A stretch of 64,000 nucleotides of DNA from a virus. Position numbers and translations under genes: made by a program. Position 1 is the stretch's first letter; every line of letters begins with the position of its first letter. The DNA is taken from positions 111,161 to 175,160 of IMG/VR virus record IMGVR_UViG_3300034279_001861; one strand, 5' to 3'. The notes beneath the pieces are model-generated. The model did not search any database. It was not told the DNA's origin and was given only the letters and a program-made list of their open reading frames with translations. Below are positions 24,577 through 33,521 of the stretch, one piece after another.

Positions 24577-25465
24577 CGTCAAAGTCCTCAAGCTCGGAGT
24601 TATCGTCCAGTTCGGCCCAGTTTTCAGTTACCTCTTTTTCGATTTCCGGTTCTGTTTGTTTTTCTTCCGGCTTCATGGTGATCTTAAAATATGGGGAGTT
24701 TTGATACCAGTCAACAGGAACCGGTTCTTTTGACCCCATAAGACCTATTGCCGTAGTCCAGCTGTGCGACAACATCTGTTGCCAAGCTGTAGGTGTAATA
24801 AGATACGTGCCATCGCCGTGTGAGTTCATTGCACGCAAATCACCGTCACGCGTGTAACCTAGAATGCACATAGCATGCCCGCCTCTACCGGGAATGAACC
24901 TCCGTATCACGCGATTAGACGGAATGGTCGAATTACCGTAAGCTATACCAAAATTGATAGCACCTCCACCACCGATAAAATTCAACGTTTCTTCGTGATC
25001 TCTAGTACACTGCCACGCAGACAAGGCTTTATAAGGTGCGCCTGCCTTATAGTTGGCTTCACTCAAAATCTTGTTGCGAGCGTCGCGGCCTGGATACGAA
25101 GTTGGATAACCAGTCATGCTTTCAGGCGGACAACCAGTTTCCAAGGCTAGTTTAGCTCCGCCGGATATCGTTGAACCGTTATCGGACCCAAGCAGCCCGT
25201 CGATTCTTTGCGTAGCTAGGTAGGCAAATATACGAGATAACTGCACCTTTATGCCGGTAACAAGAGCACAACGCTCAAGCACAGACGAAAGTGAATTGCC
25301 CTGGCAACTTCCAATTTGCAGTTGATTTTCGTCGCGGTGCCAATCTAGCGTAACCTCTGCAGGACGGCTGAAAACTCGCCAGGCAGCGTTATGCATTGGA
25401 AGAATAGGAAGCGATTTTAGAAAATTTCGGTCTTCTCGTTCGTAGTTGTAACTGTTACCTAGCAT
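24560..25465 (-). CDS. Papain-like (C1-type) cysteine protease
   Basis: 301 aa from MLGNSYNYER, set by TAATG coupling to the previous gene. Catalytic features: Q-I-G-S-C-Q-G-N (Cys54), RGGHAMCILGY (His197) and MNSHGDG (Asn214), in the papain order. There is no signal peptide and no evident inhibitory pro-domain; the C-terminal ~50 residues are strongly acidic. It could act on virion proteins or host cell-surface peptides. It lies in a cassette with a second protease, a lipoprotein and membrane proteins. Confidence 0.82.
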   Translation of the reverse strand: MLGNSYNYEREDRNFLKSLPILPMHNAAWRVFSRPAEVTLDWHRDENQLQIGSCQGNSLSSVLERCALVTGIKVQLSRIFAYLATQRIDGLLGSDNGSTISGGAKLALETGCPPESMTGYPTSYPGRDARNKILSEANYKAGAPYKALSAWQCTRDHEETLNFIGGGGAINFGIAYGNSTIPSNRVIRRFIPGRGGHAMCILGYTRDGDLRAMNSHGDGTYLITPTAWQQMLSHSWTTAIGLMGSKEPVPVDWYQNSPYFKITMKPEEKQTEPEIEKEVTENWAELDDNSELEDFDDEIAE

Positions 25466-25851
25466 TATTTCGTGTAACTCCTCAGCAAGGATTCGTGAGC
25501 TTCTTTCGACCAACCGCCTTTCGTCTTAAAATACTCAGCCTCAGACTTTGCTAGCTTTTCAAAAGCTAATTTTCTAGCTGGTTCCTGCCCGGCTGCTTGA
25601 AACTCCCACGCCGCCTTTTCTGTGTCGAGCTCACCGGAAGCGAGCTTGTCCGCAGTAGTAATCTGGTGAACACGCCATAGCTGTTCATATGTTTTGAAAG
25701 CGTCGGCGGCTAAATCTGCTTTTAGTTGCGAGGACCTAGTTGTAAACCAATTTGTCGGAACTAAAAGAAAAACGCCCAGCAAACCGCAGATCAAAAGAGA
25801 CCACGGAAAGCCAGGCGTAGCTTTGTTATCTGCTGTCCATGCAGTTGACAT
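25465..25851 (-). CDS. Single-pass membrane protein
   Basis: 128 aa. A hydrophobic stretch at residues 15-36 (WSLLICGLLGVFLLV core) follows a short polar start, then a long helical charged region. This fits an N-in bitopic protein with a periplasmic or exterior coiled tail. Translationally coupled to the papain-like protease. Confidence 0.65.
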   Translation of the reverse strand: MSTAWTADNKATPGFPWSLLICGLLGVFLLVPTNWFTTRSSQLKADLAADAFKTYEQLWRVHQITTADKLASGELDTEKAAWEFQAAGQEPARKLAFEKLAKSEAEYFKTKGGWSKEAHESLLRSYTK

Positions 25852-25862
25852 TAAAAATACCT

Positions 25863-26207
25863 CTATTGTTTGTTGTGATTGGCCAACTTGGCTTCCGCAA
25901 TAGCAACCTCTGCTTCAGTCAGTTCAGACTTCGCATAATTCCACCATACCTCGGGGCCAGCGTTAGGTGCTGTTTTTTCGATTATCTGAAGATGTTCGGC
26001 AAAGCCAACTGGTGGCGGAGCGTCGCTGCTACGCCCGGATTCTTTTCGTTTGTGTTCGTCGGCAGGTAAGTTTGCTGCCATCAATCTACTTTTCGGCATC
26101 AAGTATCGGTAGCCGTTAAAACCAGCAAAACTAAGCAAACTGACAGCTGCAAGTCCTTTCACGGCATTAACGATAGTTTCCATGTCCAGTGTAAGTTCGG
26201 CTAACAT
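25863..26207 (-). CDS. Small membrane-associated protein
   Basis: 114 aa from MLAELTLDME; AAGGA lies 6 bases before this ATG. One hydrophobic segment at about residues 12-31 (IVNAVKGLAAVSLLSFAGF), then a Lys/Pro-rich linker and a C-terminal helix. Together with the gene after it, a two-component membrane pair is possible. Family not recognised. Confidence 0.62.
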   Translation of the reverse strand: MLAELTLDMETIVNAVKGLAAVSLLSFAGFNGYRYLMPKSRLMAANLPADEHKRKESGRSSDAPPPVGFAEHLQIIEKTAPNAGPEVWWNYAKSELTEAEVAIAEAKLANHNKQ

Positions 26208-26217
26208 AGTATTCCTT

Positions 26218-27141
26218 TCAATTGGTAACAATTAACTTTTGACCTGGCTTCAATTTAACTTTTATCGTGTCCTTGGTTTGGCTTACGTTAGACACTAACT
26301 TTGCCGGGTTTTGGTTTAAACCGTAAAGCTTTTGGATTCTAGGAATGTCGTCAACTGGCTGCGGGGTAGCCACAAACGGGTTGTAGTAAGGAGCCATCAA
26401 CGCTTGCTTTTTGTCGGAATGTGCCAACCCCAACAAGTGACCAAACTCATGACACGCTACGTTTGATAACAGTATACCTCGTTCTCCTTTGTTCGCCACC
26501 CACGTTTCGTCTAAATCAAATCGCATCAAAAGCTTTTCGTTTTTGCCTCTAGGCATGTAAGCCCAGGCCAAGGTGCCGCCTTTACCGTCGAATTGATGCG
26601 TGACACCTTTACCTGTAGTGATAACGATATCGGCAAGTTTAGCATCTTTAGCCTCAGTGATGTTTAAACCGCAAGCATCATCCCAAGCCTTAAAAGCTTC
26701 TTGGAAAATACGTTTTTGTTCAGTTTTTGAAACTTTGCCTGTCACGTAATTGGCAATAGTATACGTAAGTCCAGTTTTGTTCCACCTGTCACGTTTTTCA
26801 GCTACAACCTCAGCTGCGCGTAAAAATTCAACGTGTTTCTCGTTAGACTTGTCCAATTTGTCAGGGCACCCGCATCTAGGCGTATGCATAGCCTTAAGCG
26901 TCTCCTCGGTCAGCACGCCGTCAGCTTTTATGCCGAAATAACGTTGAAAAAGCTTAATTCCAGCGTGAATGTCGTCTACGCTTATATTTTTCAGCAGTTC
27001 AACGGTCAAGTAGCCAAAAAACACAAGATAGTCAGTGGCAAACGTGATTGCTTGCGGTGTTTGCTTGTTTTTCGTTGCAGCTAGGTTGGATTTTGCAAGA
27101 ATACGTACAACTTCGGCTTTACCACTTGTTTTCTTTGGCAT
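26218..27141 (-). CDS. Matrix-metalloproteinase homologue with peptidoglycan-binding prodomain
   Basis: 307 aa, family M10A by motif. Residues ~30-86 form a PG-binding-1/MMP prodomain fold (GIKLFQRYFGIKADGVLTEET). Residues 88-94, PRCGCPD, are the cysteine-switch motif that keeps animal and plant MMPs latent through Cys90 binding the active-site zinc. The catalytic domain has HEFGHLLGLAH (His231, Glu232, His235, His241) and the Met-turn ALMAPYY (Met249), plus DDIPRIQKLYG at its end. There is no signal peptide or hemopexin domain. Between the baseplate J gene and membrane genes, it may be a virion or lysis protease. Confidence 0.9.
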   Translation of the reverse strand: MPKKTSGKAEVVRILAKSNLAATKNKQTPQAITFATDYLVFFGYLTVELLKNISVDDIHAGIKLFQRYFGIKADGVLTEETLKAMHTPRCGCPDKLDKSNEKHVEFLRAAEVVAEKRDRWNKTGLTYTIANYVTGKVSKTEQKRIFQEAFKAWDDACGLNITEAKDAKLADIVITTGKGVTHQFDGKGGTLAWAYMPRGKNEKLLMRFDLDETWVANKGERGILLSNVACHEFGHLLGLAHSDKKQALMAPYYNPFVATPQPVDDIPRIQKLYGLNQNPAKLVSNVSQTKDTIKVKLKPGQKLIVTN

Positions 27142-28809
27142 TTAGGTTGCAACCGGTATGGAAGAAACAATGTTCAGATTCACGTTTGACGTTTCGGCGA
27201 AAAACTGAACTGTCTTAGAAGTTACCATTTTTTCAGGTAGTTCTGGAATTAGCAAGGCGTCATCACTTCTGACGTACTTAATTGTACCGTCCGGCATGCG
27301 AATTCGACCTAGGATATCAAGTTCAGTTACGTTTAGTCTGCCCTGCAAGAAATTATGAACTGTATCGACAATCGCCGAACCAGGTAAAACACCTTGGAAA
27401 TCTATCGCGTTAATTTCATCAATAATCGCTGCACGAATAGGATCTAGCAAGGGGGCTACGTCGTCCGCAGCTTTGTTTATAGTGAGCGTGACGCTGACAA
27501 AACAAGGAACAGGTGCTTTAATCAGAGCGTCAGCTCCGTAATGTCTGATGTCCCGGCTAGAAACTAAATCCTGCAGTTCTTTGATGTAAGGTACACCGGT
27601 TATCTCGTAAATGTAATCGGCAGCCTGGCCTACAGCCAAGTCTGCAACGGGAGTAACCGTGTCTTCGAATCGGACTATAGCGTTTTGAAAAGCCGTATAA
27701 GCCCCTTCTTCAACTGTGGCGATGTCTGGAAGAAAACCAGCTCCGGTTAAATCGATAGACCGAGTATCGGAAACAATGTTAAAACCTGACACAACAAAAG
27801 CAGCATCAGATCTACGAATCTTGTCTATCTCATAAAAACCAGGTAACACTGAAGCGGGTACAGTAAACTGCCACTGGCTTGTACCTGTAACCGTTGACAC
27901 GCTAATGCAAGTAGCTGACGCGACAGCCGTTTTCCTTTGTATTGCAGACTGCCCTCTGATATACCAATCAACCCTACCGCCAGTAAGCGTCGGAAAAATT
28001 GTGTGCTTATCTCGCAGCATTTCCGGGTCACCACAACCAACTATAGACTGGTTTGTAATCGAAGCAAATTGCGGCAAGCTCCGAAGGTAGGCCCGCATGT
28101 TTGTTCGGTTAGATAAAGCTTTTGCTGAAATACCCAGCTGCAATTCGTTCAGCAGTTCTTCGTTTGTTTCGGTATTCGTTCCGTCTTCAAACGAAGAAGT
28201 CGCGTAGCTTGTCGCGTAATTGACAATTGACCGATTAGGTACAATCAGGTCGCCTGCGTTGAGTTTGCGGTCAGCACCAATATCCGCGGCTTCTACTTCA
28301 ATCGTAAAAGCGTAATTACCGTTGCTAAGCGGTGTTAGCAGTCGGTCGTTTTCGCTTAAAATCTGAGCAGATGCAATACGGCCTACAAATGTTGCTGTTG
28401 TTAGATATTGAAAACCATTGGCTTCGAAAATACTGTTTTGAGGTATAGTGAGCGGTCTTAGTTCTGAGAGCTCTATGGTAACCGGGCCAACAGCTTTTGT
28501 TCCGGGCTTACGTACAATACCCCAGTTAGAAAGCACCTCGCTGACGACTGTATCATCGGCCAACGTTGGATCTTCCTGAATTTTTTGAAGGCTTCTGGCG
28601 GACTGATAGCGTTCTAAATTGGCACGAATAGCCGCGTCTAATACAGCGTGATAGTAAGCCAATGTATCTTTGAAAACGCCACGACGTAAATCCAATGCCG
28701 GATTAAGCTCTTGTAGCTGCGAGACAAGCCTGTCAAGCGTCTGCTGAACATCTGCGGAGTCAAGTTGAGTGAGATCAGCTATTTCAAAGTCAGAGTAAGT
28801 TAAAGTCAT
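27142..28809 (-). CDS. Baseplate J-like protein
   Basis: 555 aa. The order of elements fits the baseplate J/gp6-like family: an N-terminal helical part (LDLRRGVFKDTLAYYHAVLDAAIRA), a central strand region with RPLTIPQNSIFEANGFQY, then a C-terminal part with VTLTINKAADD and AIIDEINAIDF. Such proteins form the baseplate wedge that links the hub to fibres. It follows the gp25-like gene by two bases, a common pairing. Confidence 0.82.
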   Translation of the reverse strand: MTLTYSDFEIADLTQLDSADVQQTLDRLVSQLQELNPALDLRRGVFKDTLAYYHAVLDAAIRANLERYQSARSLQKIQEDPTLADDTVVSEVLSNWGIVRKPGTKAVGPVTIELSELRPLTIPQNSIFEANGFQYLTTATFVGRIASAQILSENDRLLTPLSNGNYAFTIEVEAADIGADRKLNAGDLIVPNRSIVNYATSYATSSFEDGTNTETNEELLNELQLGISAKALSNRTNMRAYLRSLPQFASITNQSIVGCGDPEMLRDKHTIFPTLTGGRVDWYIRGQSAIQRKTAVASATCISVSTVTGTSQWQFTVPASVLPGFYEIDKIRRSDAAFVVSGFNIVSDTRSIDLTGAGFLPDIATVEEGAYTAFQNAIVRFEDTVTPVADLAVGQAADYIYEITGVPYIKELQDLVSSRDIRHYGADALIKAPVPCFVSVTLTINKAADDVAPLLDPIRAAIIDEINAIDFQGVLPGSAIVDTVHNFLQGRLNVTELDILGRIRMPDGTIKYVRSDDALLIPELPEKMVTSKTVQFFAETSNVNLNIVSSIPVAT

Positions 28810-28811
28810 GG

Positions 28812-29297
28812 TTATACTGCTGGTATCCGTAATGGGAATAAAACTTCGCGGGATTCACCGGCTACGCTGTTTAGCTGTATCCTAAGGTTAACGGTATCAC
28901 CTATGAAAGATGCCTCTAGCAATTCAGACGAATCATATCTTTCGTCAGCCGGAAAAGACGGGTCATCTTCCAGCCGTAAATTAGTGCGTAAATCAAGCTC
29001 GCTGGAAGCGAAAATTTGAAACAAATCAGCGGATGTTCTAGCTATACCGTGCCTAAGCTGTGTCATGAAAAAGGTGCCACGGTTTATGTCGTAGACCAAA
29101 GAACCTTTTTCCGTAAGAAGTTCTAGTAGGAATCTCTGGGCTAGTTTAGCTGGTCCTGCAATGAGCGCTCCGCTTAAGCCTTCCTGCACCAAGGCAGGAA
29201 CAACCTGTGTGTCACCGGCAGGCTGAGCTCCGTCGTATAACAGAAAATCAACAAGTTTTCCTTTATACTGTTGGATACTACTTGAAAAGTATTTCAT
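28812..29297 (-). CDS. gp25-like baseplate wedge protein
   Basis: 161 aa. LAQRFLLELLTEKGSLVYDINRG is the usual pattern of gp25/GPW-type wedge proteins just before J, with LRTNLRLEDD and VNLRIQL later. No lysozyme activity is implied. It overlaps the upstream gene by ATGA. Confidence 0.65.
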   Translation of the reverse strand: MKYFSSSIQQYKGKLVDFLLYDGAQPAGDTQVVPALVQEGLSGALIAGPAKLAQRFLLELLTEKGSLVYDINRGTFFMTQLRHGIARTSADLFQIFASSELDLRTNLRLEDDPSFPADERYDSSELLEASFIGDTVNLRIQLNSVAGESREVLFPLRIPAV

Positions 29298-29758
29298 ACA
29301 GCACCTCCGTCGCCGGTTGAACCTTGAGCAATCAGTTCTGTAAAGTATCTAATAGGCAATCCCGCAATAACGCCGTTGTCGCTGCCGTGACCCAGCTCTC
29401 GCCCGGCTAAATGTGCGACAGCTCGCGGAAACGTTTGAAATCTAGCGCGATAAGCACGTTCGAGTTGTTGCATGTAATCGATTTGCGACGGTAGCACAAT
29501 GAGGTCGGATGAATTACCTATACTCCCGGCTGTCGCCGCTTTTATAAGCGCATCTTCAGCCTTGTCAGAATTAAACAGCTTATGAATGTTCTTTAAACCT
29601 TCTTGCGTGGTGACGTCCACGTTAATGCTGCCTATCTCTGGTCGCAGCCATTTTATGGGTTTGTTTTGTCGACGAGCCGTAGCTGCCTGCTTTTTTAGTT
29701 GTGCTAATCTAACCAAAACCTTGCTTAGATTAGGGTCTATGAGACTTTGCTGTGGCAT
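29294..29758 (-). CDS. Hypothetical baseplate-region protein
   Basis: 154 aa, N-terminal basic helix, then mixed fold with a Gly-rich end. Not recognised. The location between a sigma-like factor and the gp25-like gene, with a 4-base overlap to the latter, suggests a virion component or assembly factor. Confidence 0.6.
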   Translation of the reverse strand: MPQQSLIDPNLSKVLVRLAQLKKQAATARRQNKPIKWLRPEIGSINVDVTTQEGLKNIHKLFNSDKAEDALIKAATAGSIGNSSDLIVLPSQIDYMQQLERAYRARFQTFPRAVAHLAGRELGHGSDNGVIAGLPIRYFTELIAQGSTGDGGAV

Positions 29759-29759
29759 A

Positions 29760-30497
29760 CTATTGCGATATAAAAGGTGATAGGGCTTGTTCTTGATCTA
29801 GCAACTTTTGTATTTTCATTTTACGTTGAGTTATTGCCGCCGGAGTCCTATTCAGTGCTTTTGCGATGTCCAAGTTAGACATTTTTCGACGGTTATTCAT
29901 ACCCAGCGTCATTTCTAGAATTTGCTGGTCCGTAGGCTCCAGGTCTTGATACACAATTTGTAACCATAGATCCTCAGCTCCCGTGTCACCAGGAAGCCTA
30001 CCCGCTATACCGCCAGAGTTGGGGTCAAGGCTCTCGGCCTGACCTGTACTGAAACCCGGCTGATACTTCCGAATCTTAGCAATTCTAGGGATAGATATTC
30101 GCATAAAGTCTGACAATTCTGCATCTGTGGGTTCTCGACCTATTTCGTCAGCAAGTTCTTGTGTTGCCGCTCTTAGCTTCTGACTCTCGAGTATCACCCG
30201 TTCAGGTGCGTTGATGACCTGCCCTTGCTGTCTGGATATTCGTCGCAAACCTTGCATATTAGTTACGATATGCGATCGAAGTCTGGACCGCTTTGGATCG
30301 TACTTATTGGCAGCTTCCAAAGCCAGAAGCCGAGCCCTGCTGCGTAAAAGCGGGCTGTCGTTACCGTAAGCCTGCAAACCCTGGTTAATCACCGGGTCTA
30401 TAGTCTTCAGAAAAGCTGCGTTGCCCTCCGGTGTTTTATTTGCTTGCCAGGTTTCATAAGCTGGCCGAAACTCATCTTCTAAATAATCGGTTGGCAT
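29760..30497 (-). CDS. Sigma-70-family-like transcription factor
   Basis: 245 aa. Residues ~60-100 (YDPKRSRLRSHIVTNMQGL) recall region 2. LADEIGREPTDAELSDFM is typical of region 3, and LEPTDQQILEMTLG with SNLDIAKALNRTPAAITQRK is a region 4 helix-turn-helix. Such a protein could steer host polymerase to late promoters. It is unusual that it sits inside the baseplate operon. The promoter-melting part of region 2 is poorly conserved, so another DNA-binding role is possible. Start: ATG at 30497, next to a GTG at 30500. Confidence 0.78.
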   Translation of the reverse strand: MPTDYLEDEFRPAYETWQANKTPEGNAAFLKTIDPVINQGLQAYGNDSPLLRSRARLLALEAANKYDPKRSRLRSHIVTNMQGLRRISRQQGQVINAPERVILESQKLRAATQELADEIGREPTDAELSDFMRISIPRIAKIRKYQPGFSTGQAESLDPNSGGIAGRLPGDTGAEDLWLQIVYQDLEPTDQQILEMTLGMNNRRKMSNLDIAKALNRTPAAITQRKMKIQKLLDQEQALSPFISQ

Positions 30498-30512
30498 CAC
30501 GATAGTTTACTT

Positions 30513-32225
30513 CTACTTGTTTAAGGCTTTACGTTCGACTTCGGTAAGCGATTCAAAACCAGGGATAAGCGGAGCGTAATTAAAGTATTTTACACCATAA
30601 AAAGGGTGCGAAGACATCGAAAAGCGAGATAGTTTGTTTTCTTCGTCTGTTCGTAAGTTAGTTAAATTAAACGATGTTGTCGCACTTGCTTCTTGTGCGT
30701 TTATAGTGACGGTAACGCGATTTACAAAACCGTAAATGTCTGTGGCGAAATCGTCTATACCTGCAGTTTTAGTTGCAGTATCGGCTTTAATGATAACTGT
30801 GCTACCCGGAGCAATGTCAAAACGAAGCTTGCCTGTTATTGTTCCGCCGCGATCCTGTAACGCGTTTGCAGCGTAAATCATTTGAGCGTATTTGTTAGAA
30901 GCATCATTCCAGTTTACAACGTTATCTTCCGCTTTTTCGTCAACTGCTCGATTATTACTACCTACCGCCGTATTTACTACCTGTGTAAGAAGTTTGTTTA
31001 CACTTCCGTTACCGTTTACAGCCTTGATATCAAGTATTTCCGTAGCCGACAGCCAGTCTGGAGCAGGGACGAATAACCACATACCATCGACTACACCGTC
31101 TAAGCTTGCTGTGTAAGTACCGGCAACGCACTGTTTTTCGTTGATAGGTAGTGTACCCATGTGTTGCTCATGCATAACGCCTACGCCGAAAAGAGGTCGC
31201 TGCGATCGAACTGAAAGGTTGATATCAGCAGTGTCTGATGTCCAAATAACGGCCCCGGCTTCTCTTGACATATCAAAAGCAGGTACAAGCAACGCCGAAT
31301 TAGTTTGCGGAACTACAGCTAAGCCTATGTCGGTTATGAGCGATCCAATAAGCGCATGCCACATGCTTGTACCAGCAAAAGATGCGTTTAGACGGCCACC
31401 AATGCTTTTCGCTAAGGCTGTTTTAGAGTCTAAGTCGACCTCAAAAGGATAGTCTCGAATGTACGCCGGTTTAGCCGCGGCTAAGTTCGAAAAACCCTTC
31501 CACTCCAGCACACCGTTTAAAGCCTGCAGAGCTCGAGTATTTGCAAGCAAATTATCAACTAGTTGCGGTGGCGGCGAGCTGTCGCACCAGGCCGACGAGG
31601 CCTGTAACAAATTGTCTGACGATATTTTTGTTAGTACGTCGAGCAACGCTTTGGACATGTCAAGAGTCATTGCAACCGGCAGACCGCTAATGTATCGGCT
31701 AGCTGCATCCATGTGGGTCTTACCTCCAGCACCTTCGTGCAAGATAGGAAGCATGAGATCGTGCGGCGCACCTGGTACCACATCTCGACTACCGCAGGAA
31801 GACAAAGCTAAATCGATCAAGGTGTTTGCAAAACTGAGCATCAAAGAAATGCTGCCGTTGTTTCTTCGATAAGAAACGCCGCTGACATAGCCGGTAAAAA
31901 GGATATGTTCACCAGCTGGAAATTGTTGTTTGGCTGAGCCTAAACCGCCAGTCGACCAGTCGCCTAAGGCACCTACTAGCTTAACAACCACAGGTTCCAT
32001 TTGCTTCAGTTCTTTAGCAACCTCGTAGACCGCAGACGGTTTACCAGTTCGTGCATCTCTACCTAACGGTACAGCAGCAGTTGCCGTTGGAATAGAGTTT
32101 AGAGCGTAATTCATTGAAAAAGTAGCTAAGGGTAATTGAACGCCCGCGACTTCTGCTACGACTTTTCCGCCGCCGCTTTTACCGGATAAATCAACGACTG
32201 CGAACGTATTGGCTTTACCGCCCAT
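30513..32225 (-). CDS. Putative baseplate hub protein
   Basis: 570 aa. Beta-rich with N-terminal strand pairs (TFAVVDLSG, VVAEVAGVQLPLATF) and a C-terminal NRVTVTINAQEASATTSFNLTNL segment. Its order after tape measure and two small tail proteins and before gp25/J fits the hub (gpD/gp27-like) position. The name rests on position and general look; no signature motif is visible. Confidence 0.55.
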   Translation of the reverse strand: MGGKANTFAVVDLSGKSGGGKVVAEVAGVQLPLATFSMNYALNSIPTATAAVPLGRDARTGKPSAVYEVAKELKQMEPVVVKLVGALGDWSTGGLGSAKQQFPAGEHILFTGYVSGVSYRRNNGSISLMLSFANTLIDLALSSCGSRDVVPGAPHDLMLPILHEGAGGKTHMDAASRYISGLPVAMTLDMSKALLDVLTKISSDNLLQASSAWCDSSPPPQLVDNLLANTRALQALNGVLEWKGFSNLAAAKPAYIRDYPFEVDLDSKTALAKSIGGRLNASFAGTSMWHALIGSLITDIGLAVVPQTNSALLVPAFDMSREAGAVIWTSDTADINLSVRSQRPLFGVGVMHEQHMGTLPINEKQCVAGTYTASLDGVVDGMWLFVPAPDWLSATEILDIKAVNGNGSVNKLLTQVVNTAVGSNNRAVDEKAEDNVVNWNDASNKYAQMIYAANALQDRGGTITGKLRFDIAPGSTVIIKADTATKTAGIDDFATDIYGFVNRVTVTINAQEASATTSFNLTNLRTDEENKLSRFSMSSHPFYGVKYFNYAPLIPGFESLTEVERKALNK

Positions 32226-33006
32226 TGCGAGTGTCCTCTGTGCGGTAAATATAGGCCATGACTATTCCACCTAGCCGATAAGCGAACTCGGGATGATCTT
32301 TCCAACAATTGTAAAACGTCAAATAAGGTTCTGCAGGTGCAACGCCAAAAAGCTGAAGGACGTTATCCTGACCTATACTTCTAAGGGACGCATCTAGCGT
32401 GTGTAAGGCCTGACTAGGTCTGTAGTAGCCTTGAATACGCCAGCTTGAACCTTCGGACAACTCGTTTACTTTGATCGCATAATCCGAATACGGCAAACTT
32501 ACTTCTTGACTAAGACCGTTGATAAATGTTAGTTCAGTAGTCGTATTAGCTTCAGGCATGATTGTTCTTTGTACAACCAAATCTCCACCAGTCACTGAAA
32601 CCAGGTAGGAATATTCACATCTTCCCGAAGCATCCGGTTCTATGTCTTTTCCGTTTAGATAGAGTTCAGAGCCAGAGTTTACTTTCCGCGGACTAATAGC
32701 TGGACGAAACAAATTATCAGCTATAAGCTGTCGGCTAAAAGCCTGATAAGTAATTCTTGAGTCAAGGGCTTCCACGTAAGACTGCAATTCGGTGGCTCCC
32801 ACAAGCCTTAAAAGTTGGCTGCTTCTGTAGTTGAGCATCATGCGGTCAGGACTAACACCAAAAAGCCTAGCTCTAACAATCTGCAAGTAAGTTGGCAACA
32901 CCACAGGCTTGAAATCTTCCGGGATTAGCTCGTCGCCAGGATAAACTAACTGAGAGCCGCCCACGCCGGATTGGTTAAGAAGTAAAGTTCTTGCGTGATT
33001 ATGCAT
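32215..33006 (-). CDS. Tail/baseplate structural protein, unassigned
   Basis: 263 aa, mixed alpha/beta with no recognised motif. It overlaps the hub candidate by 11 bases and the previous gene by one (TAATG-like). Its place between tape measure and hub suggests a tail-tip or hub-associated protein. Confidence 0.6.
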   Translation of the reverse strand: MHNHARTLLLNQSGVGGSQLVYPGDELIPEDFKPVVLPTYLQIVRARLFGVSPDRMMLNYRSSQLLRLVGATELQSYVEALDSRITYQAFSRQLIADNLFRPAISPRKVNSGSELYLNGKDIEPDASGRCEYSYLVSVTGGDLVVQRTIMPEANTTTELTFINGLSQEVSLPYSDYAIKVNELSEGSSWRIQGYYRPSQALHTLDASLRSIGQDNVLQLFGVAPAEPYLTFYNCWKDHPEFAYRLGGIVMAYIYRTEDTRNGR

Positions 33007-33521
33007 TAGAAAACCGAATCGGGTAAAAGAGATATTGTCAGTTGAAAGTTGACTGTTCTATGCACTGGATCTTGTACACTACCTGACAGCGATGTTATAA
33101 AACCGGCAAAAGCTTTACTTCGACCTATCGTTACAAAAACAGGGTCTTTACGCGCCGATATTCTGTTTTTCTCGTACCAGTTGATCATTTCTTCGATACC
33201 GTGTTTAAAGTTGCGAAGACCAGGATTGAGCTGCGCGACTGTACCTCCGCTAATAGCACACTTGTCAGCAAAGCTGATACCATCTATAACAACTTGACCC
33301 ATGCGGTCGCCAAATACGTACATGTAAACGTCGTTAGCTATCGTATGCAGAAACTGGAAGTTACCACCAGCAGAAACACCTACACGTGTAAAAATACTGT
33401 TGTGCACCTGATAATTAACTCGAGTATTACCTACAAGCGATACCAGTGATAGTGAGCCAGCCGCCACAGCGTCATTGATTGCAGCAACTCTTCCAGTGTT
33501 TTGTGCGAATATTAACGGCAT
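33006..33521 (-). CDS. Tail tip protein, tube-like fold candidate
   Basis: 171 aa, beta-rich with DRMGQVVIDGISFADKC and a C-terminal HRTVNFQLTISLLPDS strand, reminiscent of tube-like proteins that cap the tail below the tape measure (as T4 gp48/gp54 do in their phage). It directly follows the tape-measure gene. Assignment is by fold impression and place. Confidence 0.5.
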   Translation of the reverse strand: MPLIFAQNTGRVAAINDAVAAGSLSLVSLVGNTRVNYQVHNSIFTRVGVSAGGNFQFLHTIANDVYMYVFGDRMGQVVIDGISFADKCAISGGTVAQLNPGLRNFKHGIEEMINWYEKNRISARKDPVFVTIGRSKAFAGFITSLSGSVQDPVHRTVNFQLTISLLPDSVF

